Shown here piece after piece: positions 1 through 13,370 of a stretch of DNA of 64,000 bases. Origin of the DNA: Sialis fuliginosa (Eukaryota; Arthropoda; Insecta; Megaloptera; Sialidae); assembly GCA_961205875.1 (NCBI GenBank), contig OY540818.1, positions 15,226,761 through 15,290,760 of the forward strand, read 5' to 3'. Both the position numbers and the translations under genes were made by a program. Position 1 is the first letter of the stretch. Each line of letters starts with the position of its first letter. The notes under the pieces are model-generated. The model worked only from the letters and a program-made list of their open reading frames with translations. It had not been told where the DNA came from and did not search any database.

Positions 1-564
1 TTTTAAATATCAGGTGTATGAAAAATATGTAATACGTTTCATTATACGAGTATAATGAAAGTGAATTAATTTTGTATCTATGTAATAATAATATTTTTTT
101 TTAAAGAAAATCGATTATATAAAAAAATATAATTTTTTTTCTGTGCCTAGATATTTCTAAGACTGACTTAACTTTTTGAGTTTTGTATGGTATTTAAACG
201 ATAAGTAAGTAGGCATTTGTAAAAAGTTTTAGGTGTGTTTTCTTCGTAAAAAATTCAAAAGTTCATTCTTAGACTAGAATAGTATATAAATTATAAAATA
301 AATAAAATAAATCTAAAAGTTTGCATAAAGAAGGATTATTTTAATGTGCAGTTCTAGCTTGTTTTTGAAGTAAAATTCAAATGTGCAGTTCTAAAATTTA
401 CTTTGTGTAGTGCTCCGTTACTGGTTCCTATTATTTTTATAATAAAACCTTTTAAATTAAATTGTGGGGCTCTAAAATTTTGTTAAAATAACCCCTGACA
501 TCACCGGGATTAAAATATTTAGATACCTACATAAGATTAAACAACTTTACCCTGCTTATCTAGG
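1..564. other. AT-rich flank, nothing recognised
   Basis: Homopolymer-rich AT sequence with stops in all frames. I see no repeat with clear ends here. Confidence 0.6.
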
Positions 565-935
565 GATCCAAACCTGGCAATTATAGCTACTAAATCCGCA
601 ATTTCCTACGAGACTCCAAATAATCCGATGCTGATATTGTACAGCAGCAACCGCAGAAGGCAATCAAGTGCATTCGGCGAGTGTGTCTATGCGGCGACAT
701 CACTCTTCTCAAGTTAATTGACGGACGCACACGTTTATTGCACTCACGTGCGACAAATGGTCCCGGCGATCGTTAGTGTCCCCACTAATCCCTCCAGATC
801 ATAGCCGCGTTAATCGCCGCTTCCGCTAGACACCGCATAATGTAATGATTGTCGGATGTTCTATATGTGTGTGTGTCAGCGGAGTGCAGTTCCTCTTTGT
901 GCGGCTGGGATACTGTTTGTGATTGCATTTTGTTG
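565..935. promoter_or_regulatory. GC-shifted non-coding patch, candidate promoter or enhancer
   Basis: G+C rises sharply over about 350 bases between AT-rich flanks. No frame stays open for 60 codons. The patch contains a CACGTG E-box (745-750), a TTAATTG homeodomain-like core near 715, and several CG dinucleotides. Composition unlike the neighbours and the lack of coding potential suggest a conserved regulatory element or promoter. This is inference from composition and short motifs only. Confidence 0.35.
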
Positions 936-954
936 TGATTTGATTGGTTTAGTA

Positions 955-1205
955 CAAGGTATATAAAGACAAGGTAGTCTCAACAATTCCTTGACCAATC
1001 AGCGTTGGCGCTGGAATTGACGTCACCTGGGGAATCTATTCAAATGCCATACATTTTTAATAGAATATTAATTCCAAAAAATTTCCTTTATTTATTCTTG
1101 TTTTCGTATTTTTTGATATTTTAACAACACATACAATCAAATAAGTACAAATTCGACATAGCAAAATCATAAATAGCTATCAGAATTACATAACATATTG
1201 CCAAC
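955..1205. repeat. CCAAT/TATA/CRE module, stand-alone copy
   Basis: About 250 bases closely similar to both inner arms of the intronic element at 37112-37892. It contains GGTATATAAAG (959-969), CCAATCAGCG (near 999), a perfect TGACGTCA (1018-1025) and a long shared tail with the words TATTCTTGTTTTCG and AAATTCGACAT. Read on the minus strand, the order is CRE, inverted CCAAT, TATA. It runs straight into a family A repeat at 1206, so this is a composite locus. No TIR or target-site duplication is visible for this copy. Confidence 0.7.
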
Positions 1206-1383
1206 TTTCTCGCATTATTGAAGATACAAGAAGCTTTGTGATCGTTTAAGAACGAGACAAAAAAATTGATCTCCGATTTCAAAATTTTAAATTGATCATT
1301 TCGTTTCAGGTCAAGATAAACATTTTTCGTTCCGTGTCTGTCTGTGCGTCTGTCTGTCTGTGTGTCTGGCTCCTGAATTTTGT
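1206..1383 (+). repeat. Dispersed repeat family A, copy 1
   Basis: Begins at tctcgcattattgaag and contains GAAGCTTTGTGATCG, a TCTCCGATTTCAAAATTTTAA core, and a gtctgtctgtc run. The same text recurs at 42527-42799 and 60136-60455 on the plus strand, and at 30434-30518 and 62317-62540 on the minus strand. The family is non-coding, and I see no TIRs. Confidence 0.7.
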
Positions 1384-4076
1384 TAAATTAATATTTACAT
1401 TGACATATTAAAAATATACGAAAAAATAATCAGGTGCGTCTTATGAAAAATTTCGAACTAATATTTTTTAGTAAAATTGTTTAAAAACTTAATTGTTAAC
1501 CAATGCTAGGTAATTTATCTGAACATTTTATCGGTTTTTATTTCAATTGTTCAATAATACCTTTGGTGAATTTAGCACGAGGAAGCACTGTGCATTTACT
1601 TGGCAGATGTTTTTTTGTATAGCGCGAAGAAGGATACTGGGATGACTTAACTCGTTATTATACATAGTGACTGACAGCGTGTAATAGTCTTGAAATCTGA
1701 CATAATCCCATTTATCCTCTTATTCATGCAGTAGCGATTTTACATATAAGATAAGATAAAACTTGATTATAAAACTATAAACTCTCATCGTTATATCTAG
1801 CAACTTATCAGTTTAAAGTAACTTTCCCCCCATAATGATATTAACCAATCTACTACATTGATAATAACAAAATATGTTTCCCTTAAACTTTAAATGAATG
1901 TATGTTTAGAAAACACGTTCATTAATTATCTGTATGTCGCAGTTTGCACTGAAATAAAGACTTGACCGTGTGTGAATTATGAAATCTACCCTTAGAGCCA
2001 GACCATTGAATATTCCGTCAGATTGAATAGTGAGTGAAATGTACGTACATGCGAGCTTTATTATACTGATTGTGAGATCTAACCTACATCAGAAAACATT
2101 AAAATTTGATTTTGCATCTTGGTTATCATGTGTAACATATGTAAAATGATATACACTATTTTAACTTTATGTTATCTATTAGGTGTTTTATTAAATGGTA
2201 CGAATAATTTTGATTTTAGTAATGCGTTGTTTGGCTTTTTAAGTTACAATTCTATTTATAATATGTAAGAAACAGGACATCAAATACTAAAGATTTATTT
2301 TATACAATATGTGGTTAGCTCAAACTATGATCATAAAAAATTACACGGTAAAAAATAAGAAATGTATTTTCTACCGATATTTATATTTATTTATTAAAAT
2401 TTACAAAGGTATAAAGTGACAAAAACACACTTAATTAAATTGTTATTTAATTTTTATCTCTTCACTTATTTTTTTTAATCTTCGAATATTAAAACCCATT
2501 CATCAGTGACACGTTTTTAATTAAAAATAAAATGATACAAAGTTTTAATAAGATAAATATAACGTTTTATAATAAAAGCTTCATTTTCTTTTATAAACTT
2601 ATAAAAAAATGCAGCATTATTTTGTATCGCTAGCACTTAATCACACGAAAATGGATTTTTCATACGATATTAATTTTAATTAAAATCATAAAAAATATGT
2701 TATATTAAATGGTAGTAATTAATGTTTTGCGAATTTAAAAAAAAATAATCAAATGTTTAATGAAATATAAAATAAAAAAAAACAATGTCGAAATCAAATC
2801 TCGTTTTTTGATAAGAAAGATCAGTCTATGTTCTAACTGTATTCGACTGTTTTTTTATGACTGAATTTTCTCTACTTTCATCTAAATGCAGATACCATCA
2901 TTGTGCTTAACATGGCAGTATAATATACAGGTAAAAAAATGACTTCTTATATTAAGAAATTATTGTTTTCGTTACAATCCAACGTTTCTACCCGTGTAAT
3001 AAATATCATATAAATCAATCACAGTGATTTGTAGTTATATACGTAAATAACATGAACCAGCGTTAATGCACCGAAAGGGTTAATAATTCAATGATGAAGT
3101 TGGTTTTGGATGTTTAATGAGCGTAAAAGCGATCTAAGAAAAAAGTAGATAAATAAAGTAACGGGTTATACAGTGAAGGGATATAAATTTTGATCGATAG
3201 AGTTGTTGTCAGCGTTATGTTGTTACATTAGTACAATGACTTTTAATCTCAGCGTTTTAGGTTTTAATCTTATTTAAGTGTATTTTGTTGTTTTATTACA
3301 AAGTTTTATTCTTGGGGTTTAGACTTTTATCTGATACGAAATTGAGGTTAGTAAAGAGCTAATCAAGCTATCAAGCATTTTCAAATGAGGTTTCTAACCT
3401 ATCTAACAGTTCTCCTTAAGTTTCATGAAGTGTTTGACAATTTTAGTGCACGCGTTGTATGTAAACACCAATGGTATTAAAACAGTGGCTATATTATGAA
3501 AATTATTTTGTACGTCTAGAGTCACCAATTATATTAAAATAAGTTAAAGTATCACTGCTTTAAATTCTATAGCTAATCCGTAGATACTATCACATAATTA
3601 ATGCCCCATTTGAAAGTACTTGCTAGCTAGCTCCTTAATAATACTGGATATTAGTGTTTAAAGTTGTATAGATCGCAAATATTTTATTGTATTATAAGAA
3701 TATTTTTTATTGCATAATTTTAGTTCATTGTTATTGTGAATCTATGTATGTAATTTCTTATTCCTTTCTTGGCTTTATTATCTTTATAAATCAGCCACTC
3801 TGACTTTTTTTTTAAATATCAAATTAAAAGTTTATTGATAACATATTTTAAAATGTCATTACATTGTAAACTTTTAAATTTAAATTCGTATTGCCTTCGA
3901 AAGAAAAAAAGAACAGTTTTTTTATTTTTATTTTATTTCCAAATAAATACTAAATGAGAACACTTGCATTTATGCGACGAAGGGCGCTCCTAAAAATGTT
4001 CATATCAACAATGTTGGCGAATTTTATTATGTTCCTTTCCATTTCTTTTATAAGAAGACATTGAAGTTGCTATGAA
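1384..4076. other. AT-rich intergenic sequence, nothing recognised
   Basis: No frame longer than about 60 codons and no clear inverted or direct repeats. Near 1570 the words GCACGAGGAAGCA resemble the end of family A copies, but no alignment extends from them. Confidence 0.55.
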
Positions 4077-4155
4077 ATCTAAATCTGCTTTGATTACAAA
4101 CCTATTGCGGTATTCTGGTGGCGTTCTGTAAAAACGGCCTACTTTTATGGAGTAT
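4077..4155. repeat. Diverged partner of the 4503 repeat unit
   Basis: Starting at tctaaatctgc, this stretch aligns with 4504 onward (tctaaatcagt): ACAAACCT..GGTATTCTGGTGGCG..AAAACGGCCT against ACGAACCT..GTATTCCGGTAGCG..GAAACGGCTT. The two starts are about 426 bases apart. This copy has lost about 20 bases relative to the other. Confidence 0.45.
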
Positions 4156-4502
4156 TTTAGGGGACAATCTAATTTAAAAAAATATATGTCAATATATTTT
4201 CAGTACGTTATTTTCTGGCAATATTAACATCAGTAATCGGGATATTCGTGTATTGACCTTGTTTAAGTATATTTTTTCAACGTGTCAGTTGATTTTGTTG
4301 GTTTTGTGAAGTTAAATATATGTTATTTAATTTTTTTTATCCAATAATATGTATAATAGTAGATATTTTATTCTTATGCTATAGAAATATATATGCGCTA
4401 GCAAAAGATATTGTTATTTTTTATATTGCTATATTTTTATTGCCTAAACAAACAACTCAGAATATAAGAATTTATAGCAGAGACTCCACATAAAAAATGT
4501 TC

Positions 4503-4880
4503 AATCTAAATCAGTAGTATTCGAATCGAAATACGTTTCGATAACGAACCTCCGGTTGTATTCCGGTAGCGTATCGCCGAAACGGCTTTTACTTTTACAG
4601 TTACGCCTACCACTGGAGCCTCGTATTCGATACCACTGTCAATTAGGCTTGGGGCCGGTACACGTGGTGGTGTGAGGCTGCAGACAGATGACAAATCCAG
4701 CTGTGTTTGCATTTATAATAACAGTCACGTGTGTATGCGCATCGGTCTGATTATCCGCCGCGCCGGGAAGACAGTTTCCGTTTCCGAATCGTTTTTCCCT
4801 TTCACTTTTCTTTTCGAGTGTGCGGAGCTCTGGTGTTCCCTTCTGGGGATGATTAAATGCAGTGGCGTGTTTTGAATCAA
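4503..4880. other. GC-shifted patch with duplicated sub-unit
   Basis: This patch of about 380 bases has raised G+C and CG dinucleotides in AT-rich surroundings. It begins with the unit also present at 4077. A minus-strand frame of 68 codons and a plus-strand frame of 67 codons overlap in it, but neither has a recognisable domain. It contains CACGTG near 4726 and CCACTG repeats near 4610 and 4633. It could be a regulatory element, an exon I cannot place, or an old mobile element. Confidence 0.3.
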
Positions 4881-7800
4881 CTGTAATTTATTATTTAATT
4901 TAAATAATTAGGTAATTAAATCAATGCTTATATGCAAATGCGATGTTATGTACTATTGAAAATCCCAATAAAATCGGTTCAGTAGCAATTAACCAATTCT
5001 GCGTCAGTGTTTATTTTTTATCGTCATGTGATATAACTTAAACCAATTTTTGGGTCTTAGGCTTTATATAAAATAATAAATATCTTTGACAAACAATTTT
5101 TTTGATAATATACGAGATTTTGTTCTATTACATTACATAAAATATTTGATAACTTTTTGTCAATATTATCTAGAGATCATTTCTTCTTTTTTCGTGCATT
5201 TTTATGAACAGTGGGTTCGAAAATTGACGCGATCGAGGTTTGAATTTACATCCGTGTATTGCGGTTTTTATAATCAATAAGAAGATACAATATTGGATTA
5301 TGTTGATGTTCATATATTAATAATTATGTAAACTAACTGTCGGTGATAACTTGGTAGTTGTCATTTTGTTTTTTACATTACAAAATTTTTGATTAAATAT
5401 AAGAGACTGTCAAATTAATTTAAAATAGGTAGATAATAGGGCTTTAAAAAAATTAGTTGTATAATTAAATATTACAAATTCAACTAACAAAAGTATCACG
5501 AAGTCCTGTGTGCTATGAATTTACGATAAATTAAATGTCATTATCTGAAGCAAAAAGCGTGAATGGATAGTTTATTTACGGCAATGGTCATGAAAATATT
5601 AGCGGGATTTTATCTGTAGATCTTTTACGGTGATGCGTTTTATATCTGTGGTTAAACAACAACGGTATCAAATATAAAGTTAGTTATATATACCAAAAAA
5701 TAAAAAATATATTTTAACCGAAATTCAGATATCAATATTTTATCGATTCGAAAGGTTAGTTAGAGAAGTAATTATATGAAACACTGTACAAACAATTATA
5801 TGGGTAATATGAATGTAATATAAACAAAGAAACAAGTTAATAATTATAGTGTGTTCGGTTCACGCCCAATATTACGAACATGTATTTAAACTGTTACCTT
5901 GGAACGTAGGTAGTTTAGTTAACTGTTTGGCTTCTATTAATCGAATCAACTGAGAATACAATATGTGTACTTATACAATAAATATTCAAATTGCCTATTT
6001 TGCCCAGTCTTTTGTCAAAATATTAATTAATTTGTTCGATACGGATACTAAATTAATATTGATTTGAGAATTGCCACTAAAGAAATTAACTAATGAGTTT
6101 AACAGTCCTGTTGGATCGTTATTTTTTGGTATAAATGAATAAAATTAAAAAAAATGTAGAAAGGTGGCAGTTCGCAATGATAAAATAAAGCTACCCATTT
6201 TTTTTTTCAAAACTGTAAGGAGGTGCCTCAGCTAAGTTGGCGTGATTGAATGGGGTGTGCATTAGCACCTATCTTTGTGAAAACTTCAAATGTTAATATT
6301 GCGCGAAATGTTAATGCTACAATAAAAATGCTGAATACATTTGATGTTTAACATTAAAATCTCTACAAGATCTTTTTCGAGATCTTTTTCGTAGATCTAA
6401 TAAAATGTAAATACGACTAGTAGTTTATGAGCTACAATGTGTTAAAGATTGTAAAAAATATAAATTTCTATAGTCTTATTAGTTTTTCCAAATTCCCGAT
6501 AATTAGAAACAGTAGTTTACACATTATTTTAGTATTAATATATCTAGCTATGTTTAATGAAATATTTACTATATTAATGGCATTAAAAAGGCTAATGTAT
6601 CTAATATTTAATTTTTATAAAAGTTTTGTATAATATTTATTCTTAAGGAATTTTCACCTCGTTTACCACAGGTCCTTTGGACTGTTTAATTCCAAATTTC
6701 ATTGAAACACGTAATTTTGACATTGAACAATGTGTTATTTTTTTTATCTATTTATGGTATCAAGAAATACGTTAAAATAAGTGGCAATTTTATATATATT
6801 TCAAATTTTTAAATAGCTCCACCTAGTTATGAGAAATCACATTTTTGGATCATCAGTATATTGTATAATTTAATAAATAAACTTTGATATTTTTTAATAT
6901 TTAAGAACAAACTATGAATATCTGGTACGAAAATCACTGCAAGAAAATTCAAAATTTATTAATAAATTTAATCTGACGTTTATGATTTGGGACTACAAAT
7001 ACTTAACCCAACTTTTTATCTAAATCAACGCCCTTGATATTGTATCATTTTCTTTTCATCTCCAAGCGCTCCGGTGACGTACACACTTTAAGCAAGGAGT
7101 CACGCACTAAATGAGTTTTTTTTTTCGTTCAGACAGCACGTGATAGCGCTGTGCAATTTCCAAACATGAATTTCTTTTGTTTCTTACGGGACATAACAAC
7201 GATTAAAACTTGCCACACAGAATGCCGGAGAAAAGTTTTACCGGTTCAAATTATGCTATAAGAATTTATTAAACATTAGCTTTTTAAAATACATACATAT
7301 ACTTATATTTATTTCAATATAGATATACATAATTCGGATCTTATAGTATGATATAGTGTTTTATTTTAAAGTGAATGCAATTAACATTATACTATTGTAA
7401 TATTAAAGTTCAGTAATAAATACGTTCCTTGAATTTTAAATAAACTCATCAAAAAAATTAAAGGATAATTTTTAAAAAGAATTTTTTTTACAAATTTTCA
7501 AACAGTTATATCTCAGTGAAAAATGATTGGATTTATATGATCCAAAGCTCATTCGCAAGCTTGTACTTTATAGTTTTTGAATCAAGAGCTCAATAATTTT
7601 TATCGTCTCCTGCCGCTCTGTGCCAAGGGTTAAAAGAGTTCGAAAAATTATTCCTTAATTTTTTATAAACTTTGAAAGCATACAATTTTTGCATGAGTGT
7701 ATTACCTAAAGAAATTTTCGCAAATCGAATTGTAATAGTGTGCAAAAGTTGATATACAATACAAACATAATGCTATTAATATTTTTTAAATCGGTCAACA

Positions 7801-8889
7801 TCTTAAGATTGCGAAATCGGTCGAAAATTTGACCAATAAGGACAAAAAGGGCATTAATAAAATCAAAGAAAGTTTTGATAAAATATTCCACCATCTACAT
7901 AGCAAATCTTATGTTATATATTTTCTAGTAACAGCTGGTAAGCAATTTAACATTTAAGTTTAAACGTAGAGTGCTGTGGGCTTTACGCTAGATTAAACTA
8001 GCGGCTCCGTGCAAAACTTTAAGGTATAAACGTAATGAGTTCTTTTTTCTCTTTAATTCTTATAAAAAGAGGTGAGTATTCATAATTACCCTTGATGTTT
8101 GTAAATAGCTCGGGCATAAATGAAGAGTGCAATAGAATAAATATCCATTAAGGCAATTTGCGCAAGGCAAACAAAAAGAATGTTAGTCGAGGTAAGTTTT
8201 GAAATTTAAAGTCAAACTGTCTCACTGTTTTATAAATACAATTTTTTGTTTTGAAAAATCCTGGGTAAACGCTTTTCCTGTTTAATTAGTCATGTCTTTG
8301 TAAAGTTTGTGTTAATTTGTTTGAAAATTAGATTGTAATTTAAGATGCGACATTTTGCGTTAAAGTTAGGTTTGATTTATTAATTGAAATTATTTGATGT
8401 TCGTAAATTGTTTTGTTTGGTATATTTAATGACGTGTTATTATTTCATAATTATTTACTATATAATTAATTGTCTTATTGAAGTTTGTATAATATGATTT
8501 AATTTTTACTAAAATTTGATTTTTTGTATAGGTAGGTACTACTAAATTTTCATTTTATATCTCACTCGCCGGAATTAAATAAAAAAAGTTTAAGTAATTA
8601 ATTTGCTCTTCTTTAATAATACCAAAAACTTAAAACATTATTTTTTTCTCAGGTCTATTATTGGTCTACTACAATTATACCAAATCTTAGAGCTCTAGGT
8701 CTAACTGCCACATATAGATACAGACAGACAGACACAGTGTTGATTCCATAATTTTTTGCTCCAGAACACTAACGTATATAATAAAAAGTCTTGAATAAAA
8801 AATGAACATTATCTAAAATTACAATAGAGTATCTGGTTATCAAAAAAATATTTTACGTATTATAATAAAAACCAAACGAATATATTCTG
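4881..8889. other. AT-rich intergenic sequence
   Basis: Nothing coding. The stretch 7440-7910 has the look of a degraded dispersed element (A-rich runs plus TATATCTCAG), and a small hairpin CGCTAG..CTAGCG lies near 7988-8004. No gene, TIR pair or target-site duplication could be fixed. Confidence 0.5.
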
Positions 8890-8943
8890 TGATATATATA
8901 TATATATATATATAAACTGTGATATATATATATATCACAGTTT
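8890..8943. repeat. (AT)n microsatellite and 30-bp perfect palindrome
   Basis: An alternating AT tract at about 8891-8913 is followed by a perfect palindrome at 8914-8943: AAACTGTG, an AT core, then CACAGTTT. The tract before it also begins with CTGTGATATA, so the unit CTGTG(AT)n occurs twice. Confidence 0.85.
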
Positions 8944-9356
8944 CATGTAACACAATCATACCATTTTTTTATTATAAAAACACAACCAATAGACACAACA
9001 ATATCGTGTAAATATGAAACGTTCCGTTATTGAACGTGCGTATTTATGTTTTAAATAAAAGACAAACGCACGTGAATAAATAAAAACAAAACAGCGCGTA
9101 AACTTTTTTTTACGGAATGTAAAGTTTCGTTTCTGGGTGTTATTCCGATCGTTCTTGTGTTGCTTTTATGTGTAAGGGAAGGGGTCTGATGAAATATACA
9201 TGCATACAAGCTACCGTTTAACGTGTGGTGAATTCTAGCACAAGCGATTATCAGTTGGTACTCGTGTCAGTTGCACGCAGGCTTTTATTTGTCTGGATGT
9301 TAATTTTTTTTATTCTGAATAAAATAAAAAGTTAAATATATACGTATATTATACAG

Positions 9357-9976
9357 TAGGGTGGAGTGAACAAATTTTTTCTTCGAATCTTCAAAACGCT
9401 ATATGCGCAAAATTTGTATTTGTATATCCTTAAAACACCTACCGAAGGAATTTGTAATTGGATATCATCCTGAGGTTCCTAAATGATTTTCTTTATTAGA
9501 AAAAAACATAAATTTTTGGGCATTATATCTCGGTAACGGGGTAAGATATTTGAATGCGCAATAATTTAAATTAAAGAGACATTCAGTACCTTTAATATGA
9601 TATATAACAGTCAAACATTTATTATAGTTAATTGTTTTAAAAATGCCCTTAAAAAATATTATTTAAAAAAAAAAAAAAATAAACATCATTTAAAAAATAA
9701 TAATTAACTGTAAAAAAAAAATTACAGTTACACATTATTTTAAAGACACTGGATTGTTCTTTAATTCAAATTATTGCGCATTCAAATTTCTTATCCCGTT
9801 ACCGAGATATAATGCCCAAAAGTTTTTTTTTTCTAATAAAGAAAATCATTTAGGAACCTTAGGATGATATCCAATTACAAATTCCTTCGGTAGGTGTTTT
9901 AAGGATATACAAATGCAAATTTTGCGCAAATAGCGTTTTGAAGATTCGAAAAAAAAATTGTTTTCACTCCACCCTA
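9357..9976. mobile_element. Non-autonomous hAT-type element, 620-bp long hairpin
   Basis: The ends are inverted copies starting TAGGGTGGAGTGAA, which fits the short YARNG-type hAT terminus. The element is flanked by an exact 8-bp duplication TTATACAG (9349-9356 and 9977-9984), the size typical of hAT insertions. The inverted similarity is not just terminal: arms of about 250 bases each (9357 to about 9610, and about 9730 to 9976) mirror each other through landmarks such as ACCGAAGGAATTTGTAATTG, GGCATTATATCTCGGTAACG and GCGCAATAATTT. An A/T-rich spacer of about 120 bases separates the arms. There is no transposase frame. If transcribed, it would form a long double-stranded RNA. Confidence 0.9.
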
Positions 9977-9984
9977 TTATACAG

Positions 9985-12640
9985 GTTAATTTACAACTAG
10001 TGTAAAAAAATTAAACAGTAGATTGAAGATGTTATTTTAAGCAAAAAACTTCATATGAACATGAATCCGGAAATTCTTTGCGAGGGAGCTACAGCCTTTT
10101 TTTGCCCAAAATTACTGTTTATTTAATATTTCGAAAGTGGTACAATTATTAAATTTGATAACCGGTTTATTATTAATAAGTGTTATCGATTTCCAGTATG
10201 AAATAATAATAAATTAGACCAGGGGTGTATGGGATCAGTGGGCTCGTTGATTTTTTTACTTTTTTACGTATTAATGTATGAGTAATATTCTATTTTTAGT
10301 TGAAATCTTCATGTGGGTCAATTAACTGAAGGTGTGGGGTTGTTTTATCGTTTTTGAGTTGCAGTGTCTACAGATCTATACACCGACTGTCCATTGGATA
10401 CAAAGATATTATGGCGAAAGTTCATATTTCCATAAAAATCGAAAAAAAAACTGTTTTACTATATAAGTAGGTATAATCTTTTATAATTTATACAAACAAT
10501 ACAAAAAATTAACAATCACTTTGCCAGGAGTAACTTGAATAATCTTCTGTCACCTTATAAAATGAATTTATATGTTTTATTAAATAAAAAAAGTAAATAG
10601 ACAAATAAAATTAGTATTTGATTTGGTTTCGATTTTCAGTTGTATTGTAAATAAAATGTTTGTATTAAATTGAAGTTAAAGTTAACTCTTTAAATTCGTT
10701 TGTGAACTGGGAATGTTCATCCCCTGTGTGAGATGGCTAAAACGTAGACACATCTATTATTCAGCTCCGGGTAACCGGAAAACCGGAGGTCGTGACAAAA
10801 CACACAAATAACGTTGGGACGACATAAGAATCTGTACTCCCGTTGTACGAAGACTTTATCATAATCTATATGTTTTAAAATGAACTTTATCGTATAACAC
10901 CTATTATGTATTAAAATTATTGCACACTAATATTTATAAAATGTTTATGTTTTCGTTTTGATTTTTTTTAGTGATATATGATATATTTATTATGTGAAAT
11001 TAATATTTATTATTACATTTTTATTATGGTTTCATTAAAATAATGTAATGGGAGGATAGAAAAAATTTCTTTTTTGTAATATAGTACTTTGAAATTTCTA
11101 TTTTTAAAAACTATAGTTCAACGTATTAAAATTTTAAAATATTTTAATAAATCAATAACTATGTAGTTACATCCTTAAAATGGTGGTTTCTATTTAATTT
11201 TTTATCTACTTGATAATTGTGTTAAATAATATAAAAATCGTTTGTACTCTATACTAACCATTTTAAAAATCTATACAATTATCTATACAAATAAATTATA
11301 AAACAAATAAATACAATTTCTATTTTACTAATTTAACGATAATTATTACAACTACAACATTAGATACAATTATTTTATTTTTTAGTATTTATTTGAGCTT
11401 TGTAACTTTTTTTCGTTAATTAAAAAATAATAAGATTGCCTATATTTTAGTAATAGTATTAAAAAATATATAGGAACATTTTAAATTTTTTTAACTATTA
11501 ATGACGACAATTAACGCTTCAATTTAATAAACGGATCCCGAAATATAAGTAAAAGCTCCCTAATGCTGTAATCATTTTAGTTTTTGAGTTTCTAACGCGA
11601 GTTTTACTAAAATTAACGAAACTTAGGATAGTTAAAGTTAAAATTTTTAAAAAGTTGTTTTTGCTCCTCAAACGTATAAAAATAATAAAAATACTTCGTA
11701 TGTAACTCCAATGTTTATCTTCTTAAATAGACCGCGCAAGAGTGTAAAGAGATAGGTAAAGTAGTGTAGGTACAAAGTTAAATGCACGACGCGGATAAAA
11801 CATGAAACATGCTATAAAAAAGAACTACTTTAACTGTTGACATCATGACTACAAGGAACCATAAATCTTTAATGCATTTTCAACATTATCACGTACAATA
11901 CATAGATCGCTTTATGCTAATAAAACATTTCATTTTTTTAGTTTTTATAAAATAGTTTTATTGCATTTTCAAGTAAAGAAAAACATGAGTGTAATAACTT
12001 TAATTCTCTTGAACAAAAATGTGTGTATGCGGCCGTTAAGGGATGTAAAATATTGGTCGAATTTCGACCATAGGCGATTCTAGTATTAAATAATATACCT
12101 ACACACATTTGAGAGAAATATTTTACAAAGAAACGATACGAAACGTTCTATATTTGTGTTGCTTCAAGTAGAAAATGTGTATGATACAGAAATGCCTGAA
12201 GAAAAGAAACAATTTAATATTATTTTTGATTTGTTGAATATTGGAATATTAGTTTTGTATATTATTCATCGTATTTGTTAAATTTTTCTATATTAGAAGG
12301 TTGTAAGGATTGTAACGATTTTGTTACTTGGGTTATACTTAATTTTTCGATAAAATATATTTGTTTTTCAATTTGGCATTTTATATTGTTTCTAAATAAA
12401 TGAATTATATTTAATGAAAAATATATAAAATGTATTTATTTGTTTATGTTTCAAGGTGTAAGTAGACAATGTAGTTATAACTAATTGTAAATTAAGGGGG
12501 AAAGTCACTGTGACGTATTATTAATTTATTTTGGGCTAGTAAAACTTGGAGAATTATTTTTTAAAATTTAAAACTTTTTCTATTTATTTTATTTAAGCTA
12601 AAAAAATAAATTTAAAAAAATCAAGAATAATTCTTCAAGT
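9985..12640. other. AT-rich intergenic sequence, nothing recognised
   Basis: Very low complexity and AT-rich, with no frames above 60 codons. Slightly less AT-rich text at 10690-10860 holds no open frame. Confidence 0.55.
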
Positions 12641-12860
12641 TTTTTTTCACGTAGAATCAGATTAGTTAATAAAAACTATAGATTTCTATTTAAAAAAATG
12701 ATGTTGACCTTCAAATAAGGCCACATTAAAATAACAAATAAATATTACTATTCGATTATCCCTTCGCAACCAAATATTTTTTGATTAGAACATTTTTTTC
12801 GAATATGCGATGGTTCTGAGATACAAATCGGTAACACTTTAAATACCCCACCCTGTATAG
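12641..12860 (-). repeat. Dispersed repeat family B, copy 1
   Basis: On the minus strand it starts TACAGGGTGGGGTATTTAAA and contains TCTCAGAACCATCGCATAT, a FIG-like AT stretch, GGTCAACATCA and CTATAGTTTTTAT, and ends near ACGTGAAAAAAA. A plus-strand copy lies at 21966-22170 with the same order of words. The ACAGGGTG start is typical of short insect MITE-like repeats, but I find no TIR at the far end. Confidence 0.75.
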
Positions 12861-13370
12861 TGTATGTACTACAAACTTCCTTGATATGTAATTGAAGTGT
12901 ATTACAATTGAGCCGCTTGCCATACATTATACATATATATGTATATAGATAGAAATGCATTTTCCCATTTGCTATTACACATGAGTGCATCGTCGTCTGC
13001 AGCGAAGACATACACATACGGTCTCGTAAATAAATTATTGGAAATCATACATCAGATGTGTGACACGGTAATTCCATGCCATGTGAGCAAAGTGTGGTAT
13101 ATGGGGAATGCTTTTATATCATGGTGTTCTATTTAAGTTGAAAACTAATGCCATACATACGTTGTCCAACCAGTGAGGTCAGAAGGAAGTAGATAAGTTT
13201 GTAGTAACAATTTTAAAACGAACTTTTGAAATTTAAAGTTGTTCTTTTTGTTTTAAATGTTTATTAAAAACGATTACGAAGAAACGAATTATAGAAAATA
13301 GCGTTCAAAAGGGATTTCTTCCAGTACAATTAGAAATAAATTTTTTATGAGGTATTGTATTTTGTATGTG

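Noticed and set aside
8702-8745. CAGACAGACAGACACAG as part of family A
   Set aside because: Only the simple GACA run is shared, and the flanking family A words are absent.
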